From Telopea speciosissima (Eukaryota > Streptophyta > Magnoliopsida > Proteales > Proteaceae), in the NCBI RefSeq assembly GCF_018873765.1, contig NC_057925.1, positions 49,550,010 to 49,614,009 of the forward strand: a stretch of 64,000 nucleotides of DNA, written 5' to 3'. Positions 49,701 through 56,140 of the stretch are shown here, one piece after another. Each line of letters starts with the position of its first letter. Positions within the stretch are counted from its first letter, which is position 1. The position numbers and the translations under genes are program-made. The notes under the pieces are model-generated. The model had not been told where the DNA came from. It did not search any database and was given only the letters and a program-made list of their open reading frames with translations.

Positions 49701-52700
49701 TAGTTTTAGTTTCATGTTTTTAATGTTTTAAATTGAACCGGTCCAAAGCTGGTTAGAACCAACGGTTCAATTTAAGTGCTTTTATTAGTTTTCTTTTAGT
49801 TGTTTAGATGGGCTGGATTCGGACTTTATTTTGAGTCTATTTCAGTTTCCTAGTCAGTTTAAGTTAGCTAGTAGGTTAAGGATTGGGTTAGGCCTTTCCT
49901 TTTTAGTGTAGGAGTCTAATTTTTAGTCTTTTATATAAGGTTGTAAGGGGGCCAAGTATGGAACACGAATTTGATTAATGAAAAAGCTTTTGTTTGCTGC
50001 CATAGCTGCTCCTTTGCTCCTTATGAGTGTGCATCCTTGTGGTTCCATCAAGGTGGAAAGGGATTGGTGGAATCCGATCGACTCCTTACGCCGTGACGGC
50101 TGGGAGGATCCTCTACAACTGGAAGGTGGTCCTCTCCTTCTATCACAGAGCTGCTACCTCCATTGAAGACCTGCAACAAGTAAGAAATTCTGCAACTATT
50201 CTTCTTCCTTCTAGAAGGTCACATACAAGGCCATTTTTTAGATCTACCAAACCAGTAATCTGATTGAACTCAGATTTTCACCATACCTCTATTAACCCTA
50301 ATTTGGAAAGTGATTCAAATTTTACCTAATTTATGTGGCCTGATTTGAATATGTTCTCATATTTCCCATTCTGCCCCTACCTCCATTAAAGCATAGTTTC
50401 AGACCTTCAACCATAACCGATTCTGATTTCATGCTCAGAATCAGTAGTTGATTTCATGACATATTAATTCTGAAATTAGTAACCTAATCATATCTCTTAA
50501 CCCTAGTTCCAATACCCTATTTACCATAATACCCTCACTCCTACCCTAACTAGGTTTCCTCCATAACTTCAAATCTGTCCATCAGTTTCAAACCAAACTT
50601 TCAGCATACATCCCTTACATCATTATTGACACTCGATCCAAGTTTCATCAGACCCCCGCCACCCTAAACCCTAGAATCCCCTTCTCCTACCTCCATTAGG
50701 AATTGTCTCAAATAACCTTATCTTACTGCCCAACTCACCTAACCTAATTCCATTCACTCAAACATCATAAAACCTATACCATTAGACTTCCCTACACATG
50801 CCTAGCATTACCATATAAAAATTACCCCCATTCCCCCAAACCTAACCCCAGAATTTGACCTAAAACTCCTATTCTGCTCTATTGGAACTGCAAAACCAGC
50901 AGCCCCTTTGGTCCTTTGTCATTGGATCCTGGCTAATTGGCCTCTAGTAAGACCTTTACCTATCTAGAGCTACATTAAACAAGGCAGCAGCAACAGCAAT
51001 AGCAGCAAACAGAACTGAGTTTTGAAAATTTGAATTGTGGGGGAGCCTCCCACGTTTAACTTTATTTATAATATGCAGGCCAAAGACCTAACGCCTAGTC
51101 AGCTAAGGAATTTGAATCCTAAAGCTAATTCCTATTACAAACTGTTGAAGTACTGTTCATGTGACACTGTTCACATGAACAGTGATTTGGTCGGTATGTG
51201 TATCTTCTATTTTCCTAGTCCTAGTTGGAGTCCTAGTTTCTAATTATGTCAAGTCCTAATTCTACTGTGAGTTGTTAGTCTTAGTTTCAGTTTGAGTTGT
51301 TAGTTCTAGTTCTTTTCCTATTGTAACTTGGAATCCTATCATGATTAGGAATTCCTAATCTGATTAGGAGTTCCCCTTGCTATTGTAATTTGAGATTATA
51401 AATACAAGCATTATGAGGGAGACTGATAAGTTTAACAGGTCTCTCCTCTTCCTCATCTTTTCTTCTCTCTCAAGTTACTGGTTACAGGTCCTAGGTTTTC
51501 TACACAAACACAAGTCACTCCCTCATATAAATCATGGAGGGGTGGGACAACTTAATTAAAAGCTAAATAACTTAAAAGATTCCCTAACAACCAATAGGAA
51601 TTAATCACTTAAATTGGACCATGGTCTGAACCAGTTCAATTTAAGTTTACAATTAGACTGAAAAATAAATTAAGTACGGAAATTTAAAAATTATAACTAA
51701 GGCTCCTAACACTTGGCCCTAATCTTAGGGTTGCTTCTTCTTCTTGCGGACGCTTGGACCTGCATCACAGTGGCTGTAGGGTAAATTACTTCACTTTTCT
51801 ATTGCCCAGTCGTTCCTCCATCTTCTCTCATCCTCTCAATATCAGCATTCGTCTTCTCTCTTCTCTTTCTCTAATTCTTGTTCCTGGTTTCTTTTAGTTC
51901 TGGCTTAATTACACTCACACAGGTAAAACAAAAATTGTCCTTACTGAGGTAACCAGAAGCTTCCATGAGGAGTCCCAAAAAACAATTATTCAAACACTGA
52001 GATGCATTATTGTGTAAGCTCAAATAGTCAGCAATAGATACATATGCAGGATGTCAGAAAGGAGGATTTTCACAAAGATGGCTACCAGAAGTGACAAAAT
52101 AATATTGAAAGATGCAATCAACGTGGTAAGGGTATATAAAGTAACAAAATGATTGAAAATATAATCCAAATAAACAGCATCAACTAACAACACACACCTA
52201 GCAAGAGGTGAAATCTTGTGAAGTTGGGGAGAAAAAGAATCTGGGACAAGGATCAGACTGTGATCTTGCAGACCAAACAATCACCTGTACATGACAGATT
52301 TGAGGCTTTGAGCAACTACAACCAATGGCTAGCTTCAAGATCAAGATAAACTAATGAATGAAGCTAACCTAATTACACCAGGATATGACCAAATCGTGTC
52401 ACCTAGAACATCAAGGTAGGTCAGTGGTTTCAGAAAAATGAACATGCATCAAGGATGCAAAAGAATAGATATATGTTATAGGTAATAGCCCCTGTTGCCA
52501 GTAAGAGTAGCATGGCAACCCAAGGATATATCCATTCTGCCTTCATCAATATAGAAATTCATCCCAAATCCTCTTGCTTATGTCACCCTGATCTTATGAT
52601 GTAATGTGCACAAGTCAATTGATGCGAAATACCTATGCGATCTTGCAGGTGGTTGAATATCCAACTAAACTGAGAAAAAACGTGTCTAAAAAACACCGAT

Positions 52701-55302
52701 CAAGGTCCACAAATTAAACTCAAACAGCTCAGCCAGTTGATCAATAGTAGAGGATGAATTGTTTCTATGAATATAGAGAGGGGTTGGTGATTAAAACAAA
52801 GACAAACCACAAGGAAGAGCATATCTGCAAAGGCAGAGAACAAGTTGAAAGCACTAAGTTATCGGACAAGTACAGTCGTAGCACCTTACATTGAATATAT
52901 TAAAAAAATGAAGAATTCAAGCAATAAAATAGCTCTTTTGGCCATTTCAGTTTTTTGACTTATCTACACACATGTAAAATATAAAATCTAATAGCTAAAC
53001 TCAATTCCAGCTCTAGTTGTAATTCTAATCACAAAATTCTAAATTTCAAACTGATCCTAATTTAATAGAATTAAGAACTACTCAACTCAAATGGCTTTCA
53101 CCGAACTAAATGATGTTGGGTACAAGAATCCTAGCAACAGCCCTAAAACAGGCTGTACCTCAAATGCTTAAAAATTAAATGGAGGAAGGAAATCAGGAAT
53201 TGGAAACTCTCTTCATTATCTTATCAAACGTCAAAATTGTGAGAACTCAAGAGAAGCACCATTAGTAGCCTTCAAATAGAAGCAGATTCAAGCAGAACAA
53301 AAATAAGTACACAACCAAAAGACCAAGAACAGGAGGATCATCTTACCTTCGCTGACTCGCAGAGACTTCGATTATGGTCAGCAATGGAAGCATCAGTAGG
53401 TAGAGCATGTTTTGTACTAGATGAGCGATCTTGACTGATCTGGTCAATGGGAGGGGTTGCAGATCCCCCCCTTCCCTGACACGATTTAAGGCTGGCATCA
53501 TAAATCACCTCAACAAGTGTATCCTTGGTTACAATGCTGTGAAGTTCCATATTTCCAGAATCCTTGAGGTCCTTAGGGTTACTCTTATGCCTATCAATTA
53601 TGGGAAACCTACTGTCCCTACTAAGATAATTTGATGGAGTACTTGTATCATTAGAAACAGAGATGCCATGTAGATCCTTGCTGCCTTCAGCCAGAAGTGC
53701 ATCCAGTGTAGGTGACAGTCTCCCATAATCATACCTATGAGGATTTTCTTCTAAGAGGCTCATGTCATTTGAATCAGAGCCACCACTAGATTTTCCATCA
53801 GAGACAGAAAAGTGAGGAAGTGGTTTCTTAATTCCTGTCAACACCATGAAACTGCTTTGATTGGTTGGCATGGAAGTATCGGATGGTGTCCTCCCTTCAA
53901 AGGTAAGATGATGCCCTGATGATGTGTTGAAGTTTTCACCTGAGACAGATTGCCCAATGCTACGAAAATGCATGGAAAATGCGGTTGAATCCAGAGTAAT
54001 ATCATGATTATCACCCGAGACTGCAGAGTCTGATAGTTGTCCAGATCTAATAAAACTTGCCGACACAGGACCAAAAAAATTTTCTTCTGCAACAAGGCAT
54101 ATTATAAGTTTATGTCAACTCCCTCATATTTACAGAAGTAAGGACTCAATGTTCCATATGCATGGAACATTTTATATAGGAATAAATAACAGCATGGAGA
54201 ACTTTAAGAACTAGACGAACCTTCCCTGCTTTACAGGGTACAAGAAAAAAATGTTATGTGAATAAGTGCATCAACCAAGCATGGTAATGGAATGCCACTG
54301 AATTGATGATAAATCATATATATGCCAGCTCTACAGACAAACTTTGCACCGACATGCTTGTTTGTGGTCAAAACTTTAATCCATTTGCACTAAAATGGTA
54401 GATCGACCTGTACTGCTGTGTTTGCTTGACACTCGGCTCTAATAGAAAATAGCCAAGGAACAACCATATCTCCATAATCAGGTTTGATGCCAGAGAGATG
54501 ACAACGCGGGTTTCTGGAACAGCCAATTAAGTATCTCTACATGCACTTCAGAAAAAGAAAAAAAAAGGGCCCCGGAAAGAAGTGATGAAGAAAAAGATAA
54601 GGTTGGCTTTGGGTTTTGACATCAAGCACGCCTATAAACAGAGTTGAATAGGAATTTGAGAAATCGAGTTGTGTTCTATAGGTGCTTCTTTGAAGCTTAT
54701 CCAGTCTAACAAATCACAAATGAAGCAATTTGCAATGAAAGGAAGTAATATCGCAAGAAAGCAATACCGCATTGTTCTCTCTTTCGCCAATAACCATTGC
54801 ATTTTCCTAAATTCACACTGTTGATCAATCATTTTCACCGACTTGGTGACTAAATTGCACACATAAGCAGATAGATATCCCTAAGCAAACCTAGACTACG
54901 CCAATTGAGAAATCAAAACTAAAAATAGTAATTTAACTTGCCGTCATTGGAGGTGGCAGAACCGATGGCACTTCCCGGAGAAGACGAATTCATATCTTGA
55001 ACGAACAGCTTAATTTCATCATCGTCCTCGTCCTCGTCTTCACAATTCTGCATTAACTCCTTCGAATCAACACCATCGCCAACACCTCTCTGAAACCCTA
55101 CAATCTCGTTTGCTACTCCCATTTCCGAGTTCTCAGAGTTAGGTTGCGAGTCTGGAGGTGTCTCATATTCTTCATCTCGGTCAAAAACGTGCACTGAAGT
55201 AATCTCAGCAGCGAAGCTAACGCGCCTCGAACGCTTCTTTTGACTAGCCATTTGTTCTTCAGGTCCAGTATCACAGAGCTCTTCGCCATCCTTCGGGTCC
55301 AT
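19718..55302 (-). CDS. KNL1: KNL1/SPC105 outer-kinetochore scaffold protein, 17-exon gene
   Basis: KNL1 is the scaffold of the KMN network. It links kinetochores to microtubules and recruits checkpoint proteins and PP1. Proposed exons (minus strand): 55302-54942, 54086-53347, 44761-43448, 43293-42898, 42817-42746, 42440-42360, 42215-42178, 42057-41970, 41892-41746, 40128-39931, 39838-39759, 39659-39587, 39501-39400, 38119-38014, 24979-24892, 20353-20165, 19730-19718. All phases join and no stop intervenes, giving about 1361 residues. Plant-KNL1 hallmarks are [16 protein letters not shown] near the N-terminus (RVSF at 27-30 is a PP1 dock), [19 protein letters not shown] (153-163), the coiled-coil stretch [15 protein letters not shown], ACCxFIRQDLQLW and the RWD-like C-terminus ending near [16 protein letters not shown]. 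The family match is from memory of plant KNL1 proteins. Exon 17 and the intron 2 junction are the least certain parts. Confidence 0.92.
20165..20353 (-). CDS. KNL1: KNL1 exon 16 (residues 1295-1357)
   Basis: The acceptor GGAGCAG precedes CGGATTG, completing the Arg codon and giving [18 protein letters not shown] and later [16 protein letters not shown], conserved C-terminal KNL1 sequence. The donor GTATAT follows. If that intron were retained, translation would stop after three more residues, so the essential protein is complete either way. Confidence 0.92.
20369..20595 (-). repeat. 3' LTR of Copia-A
   Basis: On the minus strand the LTR starts TGTGGTCTCAATTGGG and ends GACTGTGTTATCA, with TG...CA ends, 227 bp. 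It is preceded by the polypurine tract TTGAGGAGGAG. Only 15 bases separate its end from the exon 16 acceptor. No partner LTR is found. Confidence 0.85.
20833..22160 (-). pseudogene. Copia-A reverse transcriptase and RNase H region
   Basis: A 223-codon open stretch (22001-21330) holds the RT palm motifs FLHGD and YVDDI, then [22 protein letters not shown] sequence. A shift after SFATG leads to the RNase H block [20 protein letters not shown] at 21063-20833. Catalytic residues are present but the frames are broken. Confidence 0.87.
22570..23574 (-). pseudogene. Copia-A integrase region
   Basis: Carries the zinc-binding HLGH-type start, a degenerate CPxCxxxK region, and the DTPQQNG...E block that holds the last catalytic Glu. 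The frame shifts near 23191 and 22849, so no intact integrase is encoded. Confidence 0.85.
23844..24026. mobile_element. MITE 'CATAGTTGTCAAGGCG', copy 1, perfect 8-bp TSD
   Basis: The ends are CATAGTTATCAAGGCG and CCTTGACAACTATG. The flanks are identical 8-mers TTCATAAA (23836-23843 and 24027-24034). The unit is 183 bp, rich in GCCTTGG/CGCCTAAG words, with no ORF. It lies in KNL1 intron 15. The TSD length suggests hAT. Confidence 0.92.
24892..24979 (-). CDS. KNL1: KNL1 exon 15 (residues 1266-1294)
   Basis: After TTATTTGCAG the exon encodes [19 protein letters not shown] and then a LTLDMTC-like block ([11 protein letters not shown]). This corresponds to the VEQLDLQLCFIDF block of other plant KNL1 proteins. 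It ends with two bases of Arg at a GTAAGC donor. The exon is only 88 bp and is isolated between a 13-kb and a 4.5-kb intron. Confidence 0.9.
25198..25541. repeat. Tandem duplication, period 183 bp, in KNL1 intron 14
   Basis: TGAAAGTTGACAA begins at 25198 and again at 25381. The copies are nearly identical through CCTAGTACTG, AAGGCCTCAGGTCTTAGGAC and TATCCTTTTACTTGTACC. The high similarity indicates a recent event. It lies about 220 bp upstream of exon 15. Confidence 0.88.
26297..26465 (+). pseudogene. RTE-type LINE reverse transcriptase, 5' fragment
   Basis: Encodes [22 protein letters not shown], the start of the RT finger/palm in the widespread plant RTE-clade LINE, up to DMYE, where Copia-B interrupts it. 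The upstream part of the LINE ORF is missing, which is the usual 5' truncation. Confidence 0.87.
26466..26762 (+). repeat. 5' LTR of Copia-B
   Basis: Begins TGTTAGAGTTGTTAGAAGTG and ends AAAACCCAACT. GGTATCAGAGC follows at once, the initiator-Met tRNA primer site with its first base or bases altered. It aligns along its whole length with 31712-32009. Confidence 0.93.
27667..28356 (+). pseudogene. Copia-B gag
   Basis: Encodes [20 protein letters not shown] and later [20 protein letters not shown], a UBN2-type copia Gag core, then a Gly/Arg-rich tail and a CX2CX4HX4C knuckle ([14 protein letters not shown]). A TGA at 28219 and a later TAG (about 28366) break the frame before protease. Confidence 0.87.
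28393..29475 (+). pseudogene. Copia-B protease and integrase
   Basis: The aspartic protease signature DSGASDHM ([12 protein letters not shown]) lies near 28470. The integrase zinc domain (LGHPS...CEPCEFAK) and core follow, with [16 protein letters not shown] and [18 protein letters not shown] containing the D,D,E triad. Stops at about 28730, 28793 and 29167 interrupt it. Confidence 0.88.
29476..31704 (+). pseudogene. Copia-B reverse transcriptase and RNase H
   Basis: After a linker ([14 protein letters not shown], then a Ser/Pro-rich stretch) come the RT blocks [25 protein letters not shown] and [16 protein letters not shown]. RNase H follows ([29 protein letters not shown]). In-frame stops at about 30307, 30526, 30621 and 30682 make it inactive. 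The catalytic YVDD is intact. Confidence 0.9.
31712..32009 (+). repeat. 3' LTR of Copia-B
   Basis: Follows the polypurine tract GAGGGGGAG directly and aligns with 26466-26762. Downstream, ATGAAG resumes the interrupted LINE. Confidence 0.93.
32010..32997 (+). pseudogene. RTE-type LINE reverse transcriptase, 3' fragment
   Basis: Continues the frame interrupted at 26465 with [20 protein letters not shown]. It then shows degraded [25 protein letters not shown] (the catalytic ADD box has become TDE), [20 protein letters not shown] and [10 protein letters not shown]. The 3' end is an ATGGTGATGATGATGA microsatellite, typical of RTE tails. Stops and a 52-bp duplication make it a pseudogene. Confidence 0.88.
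32359..32462 (+). repeat. 52-bp tandem duplication inside the LINE
   Basis: GAATCCTCAAAGTGATTATT begins at 32359 and again at 32411, and the copies are identical throughout. The unit is not a multiple of three, so it shifts the RT frame. Confidence 0.92.
33356..33647 (-). mobile_element. TRIM-1: miniature LTR retrotransposon
   Basis: Two 68-69-bp LTRs (33356-33423 and 33579-33647) share TTTCACCTAAAA and CTAAATGTATACATCAACA-like ends (TGTT...AACA). On the minus strand TGGTATCAGAGCA follows the 33579 LTR directly (PBS), and a G-rich tract (CATGTGGGGGAG) precedes the other LTR (PPT). No coding capacity, 292 bp. The flanking 5-mers TTACA and ATTAG do not match. Confidence 0.88.
33916..35314. mobile_element. 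hAT-like element, family 'CAAGGTTCTAAAACT', copy 2, exact TSD
   Basis: The termini are CATAGAACTAAAACTCG and, reverse-complemented from the right, CAAGGAACTAAAACTCGG. The flanks are perfect 8-mers GCTCCAAT (33908-33915 and 35315-35322). The interior contains GAGATCTCG-rich words, TTTGTATTTGTATTTCATT and a right part that aligns with the element at 40339-41233. TRIM-2 is inserted in it. No transposase ORF. Confidence 0.88.
34764..35069 (+). mobile_element. TRIM-2: miniature LTR retrotransposon nested in the hAT-like element
   Basis: Two 126-bp LTRs (34764-34889 and 34944-35069), TGTTGAATTATTTATCC to GCGGTTCCAACA, differ at only a few bases. TAGTATTAGAGC just inside the left LTR is a diverged iMet PBS. 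The internal region is 54 bp with a GGGAGCGAGCAGG PPT-like end. The 5-bp TSD CCCAC is exact (34759-34763 and 35070-35074). Confidence 0.95.
36150..37531 (-). mobile_element. Copia-D: copia 5' end with gag remnant (KNL1 intron 14)
   Basis: The minus strand begins at a PBS (TGGTATCAGAGTG, 37531-37519). A CGG/CCA-repeat leader follows, then a UBN2-type Gag: [17 protein letters not shown] (37126-36941), [24 protein letters not shown] sequence and [20 protein letters not shown] (36685-36400). Stops and shifts break it. Protease, integrase and RT are absent. The LTR should extend upward from 37532, but its outer end is unclear. Confidence 0.78.
38014..38119 (-). CDS. KNL1: KNL1 exon 14 (residues 1231-1266)
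   Basis: Begins [20 protein letters not shown] and ends HSSFQSPC with one base of a Val codon, then a GTAAAA donor. The next exon in the conserved protein order is 13 kb away at 24979. Confidence 0.9.
38284..38302. repeat. (CA)n microsatellite
   Basis: About nine CA units in KNL1 intron 13, between exon 14 and the MITE at 38359. Confidence 0.85.
38359..38514. mobile_element. MITE with GGGRAARTGKTTYCTGTGGGGGAG termini
   Basis: The left end is GGGAAAATGGTTTCTGTGGG and the right end, reverse-complemented, GGGGAAAGTGTTTCCTGTGG. The unit is about 156 bp, in KNL1 intron 13. A partial relative occurs at 58785-58870. The TSD is unclear. Confidence 0.65.
38845..39365. mobile_element. MITE-like element with long inverted ends (KNL1 intron 13)
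   Basis: The left arm GGATTACACTTGGGGTCC...GTTTCAAAAACTA pairs with the right arm, which reverse-complemented reads GGATAAATTAAACTTGGGGCC...GTTTTAGAAACTA. The arms are about 90 bp with an AT-rich centre. Together with the MITE at 38359 it fills most of intron 13. Confidence 0.6.
39400..39838 (-). CDS. KNL1: KNL1 exons 11-13 (residues 1146-1230)
   Basis: Exons 39838-39759 ([19 protein letters not shown]...), 39659-39587 ([19 protein letters not shown]...) and 39501-39400 ([19 protein letters not shown]...). The phases 2, 0 and 0 join cleanly. They form the first strands of the C-terminal RWD-like region. Confidence 0.9.
39931..40128 (-). CDS. KNL1: KNL1 exon 10 (residues 1080-1145)
   Basis: I chose the acceptor CTGCTTTTCCAG at 40129 because it keeps phase 0 and gives [19 protein letters not shown], aligning with the family. 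An upstream in-frame extension to 40196 would need an out-of-phase acceptor. The exon ends [18 protein letters not shown], the conserved cysteine-containing block just before the RWD-like domain. Confidence 0.9.
40339..41233. mobile_element. hAT-like element, family 'CAAGGTTCTAAAACT', copy 3 (KNL1 intron 9)
   Basis: Inverted termini CATGGTTCAAGAACTCGG at the left and CCGAGTTCTTGAACCATG at the right are perfect over 18 bp. The flanking 8-mers are CTCAAGAA (40331-40338 and 41234-41241). The right part, from GGACTTTGTTTTTGCAAAAT onward, aligns with 35090-35310. 895 bp, no ORF. Confidence 0.87.
41746..41892 (-). CDS. KNL1: KNL1 exon 9 (residues 1031-1079)
   Basis: Begins [20 protein letters not shown], a conserved plant KNL1 stretch, and ends SLADKKE at a GTACAT donor, phase 0. 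The following intron holds an 895-bp hAT-like element. Confidence 0.9.
41970..42817 (-). CDS. KNL1: KNL1 exons 5-8, coiled-coil region (residues 938-1030)
   Basis: Four short exons: 42817-42746 ([16 protein letters not shown]...), 42440-42360 ([19 protein letters not shown]...), 42215-42178 ([12 protein letters not shown], phase 2 out) and 42057-41970 ([20 protein letters not shown]...). All have canonical GT-AG borders. The heptad-like Leu spacing and the [17 protein letters not shown] signature match the coiled coil that precedes the RWD region in plant KNL1. Confidence 0.9.
42898..43293 (-). CDS. KNL1: KNL1 exon 4 (residues 806-937)
   Basis: Begins [12 protein letters not shown] after a GCATGCAG acceptor and ends PKRSSD at a GTATGT donor, phase 0 on both sides. 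It contains a basic nuclear-localisation-like patch, GRKRKSK. Confidence 0.9.
43448..44761 (-). CDS. KNL1: KNL1 exon 3 (residues 368-805), large central exon
   Basis: A 438-codon open exon. I place its start at 44761 (GMPFKMNK) because ACTTGCAG is the only good acceptor there in phase 0, and a CTTAAC branch-like motif lies 21-22 bases upstream. An open frame continues to 44836, so a few extra residues are possible. It contains the basic [13 protein letters not shown], several SP/TP sites (TSPERIG, LTPDTKK) and [14 protein letters not shown]. It ends TTPFQK at a GTTTGT donor. Confidence 0.88.
45553..48492 (+). mobile_element. Copia-C: decayed copia 3' half in KNL1 intron 2
   Basis: RT begins near 45553 and is cut at about 45790. 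It resumes at about 47120 with a [17 protein letters not shown] block, [25 protein letters not shown] and [14 protein letters not shown]. RNase H ([20 protein letters not shown]) and DMYTPA at the 3' end follow. A PPT-like purine tract precedes an LTR start near 48363. Stops and shifts are numerous. Gag to integrase and the 5' LTR are missing. Antisense to KNL1. Confidence 0.85.
45790..47115. other. Insert splitting Copia-C RT, probably another LTR-element fragment
   Basis: About 1.3 kb with no copia homology separates two parts of the Copia-C RT domain. It contains the words GGTGCTAGGCATCCACTCTGCC and a (CATG)4 repeat at about 46223, which look like LTR-type non-coding DNA. I see no domain, and no TSD could be fixed. 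Confidence 0.45.
48493..48644. mobile_element. MITE 'CATAGTTGTCAAGGCG', copy 2, perfect TSD, inside the Copia-C LTR
   Basis: The ends are CATAGTTGCCAAGGC and CCTTGATAACTATG. The identical 8-mers ATGTTTAG flank it (48485-48492 and 48645-48652). 152 bp, so slightly deleted relative to copy 1. It sits in the 3' LTR of Copia-C. Confidence 0.92.
48653..53346 (-). other. Rest of KNL1 intron 2; LTR-like non-coding DNA
   Basis: No exon is supported. The stretches 49600-49980 and 51180-51500 have the AT-rich, ATAAATACAAGC/TATATAAGG-type layout of retrotransposon LTRs, but no partner copy lies in the window. 48930-49060 is rich in GGGTTTTGG/AGGGTTT words. Confidence 0.5.
53347..54086 (-). CDS. KNL1: KNL1 exon 2 (residues 121-367)
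   Basis: The acceptor TTGCAG precedes sequence encoding [16 protein letters not shown] and [19 protein letters not shown], continuing into SMHFRS. These are strongly conserved plant KNL1 blocks. The exon ends SESAK at a GTAAGA donor in phase 0. It is Ser/Thr-rich and low in predicted structure, as expected of the KNL1 N-terminal half. Confidence 0.93.
54942..55302 (-). CDS. KNL1: KNL1 exon 1 (residues 1-120 plus 1 nt)
   Basis: Starts [11 protein letters not shown] and contains [19 protein letters not shown], the basic-VSF PP1-docking motif of KNL1 proteins. An acidic run [13 protein letters not shown] follows near residue 100. The exon can only join exon 2 in frame if it ends at 54942 with a GC donor (G then GCAAGT). 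The alternative GT donor two bases on breaks the frame. Confidence 0.92.
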
Positions 55303-55484
55303 AAATCTAGAACAAATCAGTCAATTTTCTGAACCAAAATCAGAGAGAAAGAGAGATTGGGGGAGGGAATGATGAACTCTCTGCTCTAACGAAGGTTTCA
55401 CTATCAAATCTGGCACTCTCGGAGTTCTCGTTGGGTCAGAGTGTGAAGTGTTGGCTAATGGCGGTTTTAGAAATAAGGTTTTGT

Positions 55485-55492
55485 GCGGGAAA
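55485..55492 (-). promoter_or_regulatory. E2F-type site upstream of KNL1
   Basis: The minus strand reads TTTCCCGC, an exact match to the E2F consensus TTTSSCGC, 183 bp upstream of the KNL1 ATG. E2F sites drive S/G2-phase genes in plants, which would suit a kinetochore gene. One match to an 8-mer is weak by itself; the promoter position makes it credible. Confidence 0.55.
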
Positions 55493-55967
55493 GTTAAGCG
55501 GTTTTAAAATCCCATCACTGATAAATAGGTCCTCTCTCCTCTTTCGAGATTTTTTTTCCTGTCAGGTTACTGCCCGGTTCCTCTCATAGCGAACGGAAAT
55601 GACAACTTAACCACACACGGGCAGTTTGTTCAATCAGGGGATTAGGTCATCATTTTCGCCTCCTTATAAGAGAACCGGAGAATTGTACTGAGTAGGGAAC
55701 CTGAGAGAATATTGATCCCCTCTCTTGCGCTCGTAATTGTCATTGACACGTTATAAACCTTGATGTTGCGTAACCTTGGGCAAAAGTTGACACCGATGCT
55801 CTCTCAAGTAAAGTCATGATTTGTTAGTCTAGTCCCAATATGGTTTGAGGTATCAGTATCGGTGTCCGAGGCAGTATCGCAAACCATCGACTGCGATATC
55901 ATATGATATTGTATCAGGGAAACGATACAAATAAGGGTAAAATAATAATAAATAAAATAAATGAAGC
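55493..55967. other. KNL1 upstream intergenic DNA
   Basis: Contains GGGCAGTTTGTTCAATCAGG and TCATTTTCGCCTCC words that resemble the middle of the MITEs at 2606 and 3436, so a decayed relative may lie at about 55570-55735. No gene is seen. Confidence 0.45.
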
Positions 55968-56140
55968 AGTTTTATGTCTGAGAGTGTAGTCTACGCTAGC
56001 CAACACTCCCATAGTCCCATGTGTCTATCTCTCTCCTACTTAAAACAAGCGAGCATAGCCATCTTTTCATATGGGGAGGAGAGAGATAGATGGGAGTACT
56101 AATGTAAACCACACTCTTAGATAGAGTTCTTTTTCCCTAA
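55968..56140. mobile_element. Fold-back MITE, relative of 10323-10911
   Basis: The left arm TGTCTGAGAGTGTAGTCTACG...ACTCCCAT pairs with the right arm ATGGGAGTACTAATGTAAACC...ACACTCTTAGATAGAG. The same words appear in the element at 10323, here without the nested insertion. Confidence 0.7.
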
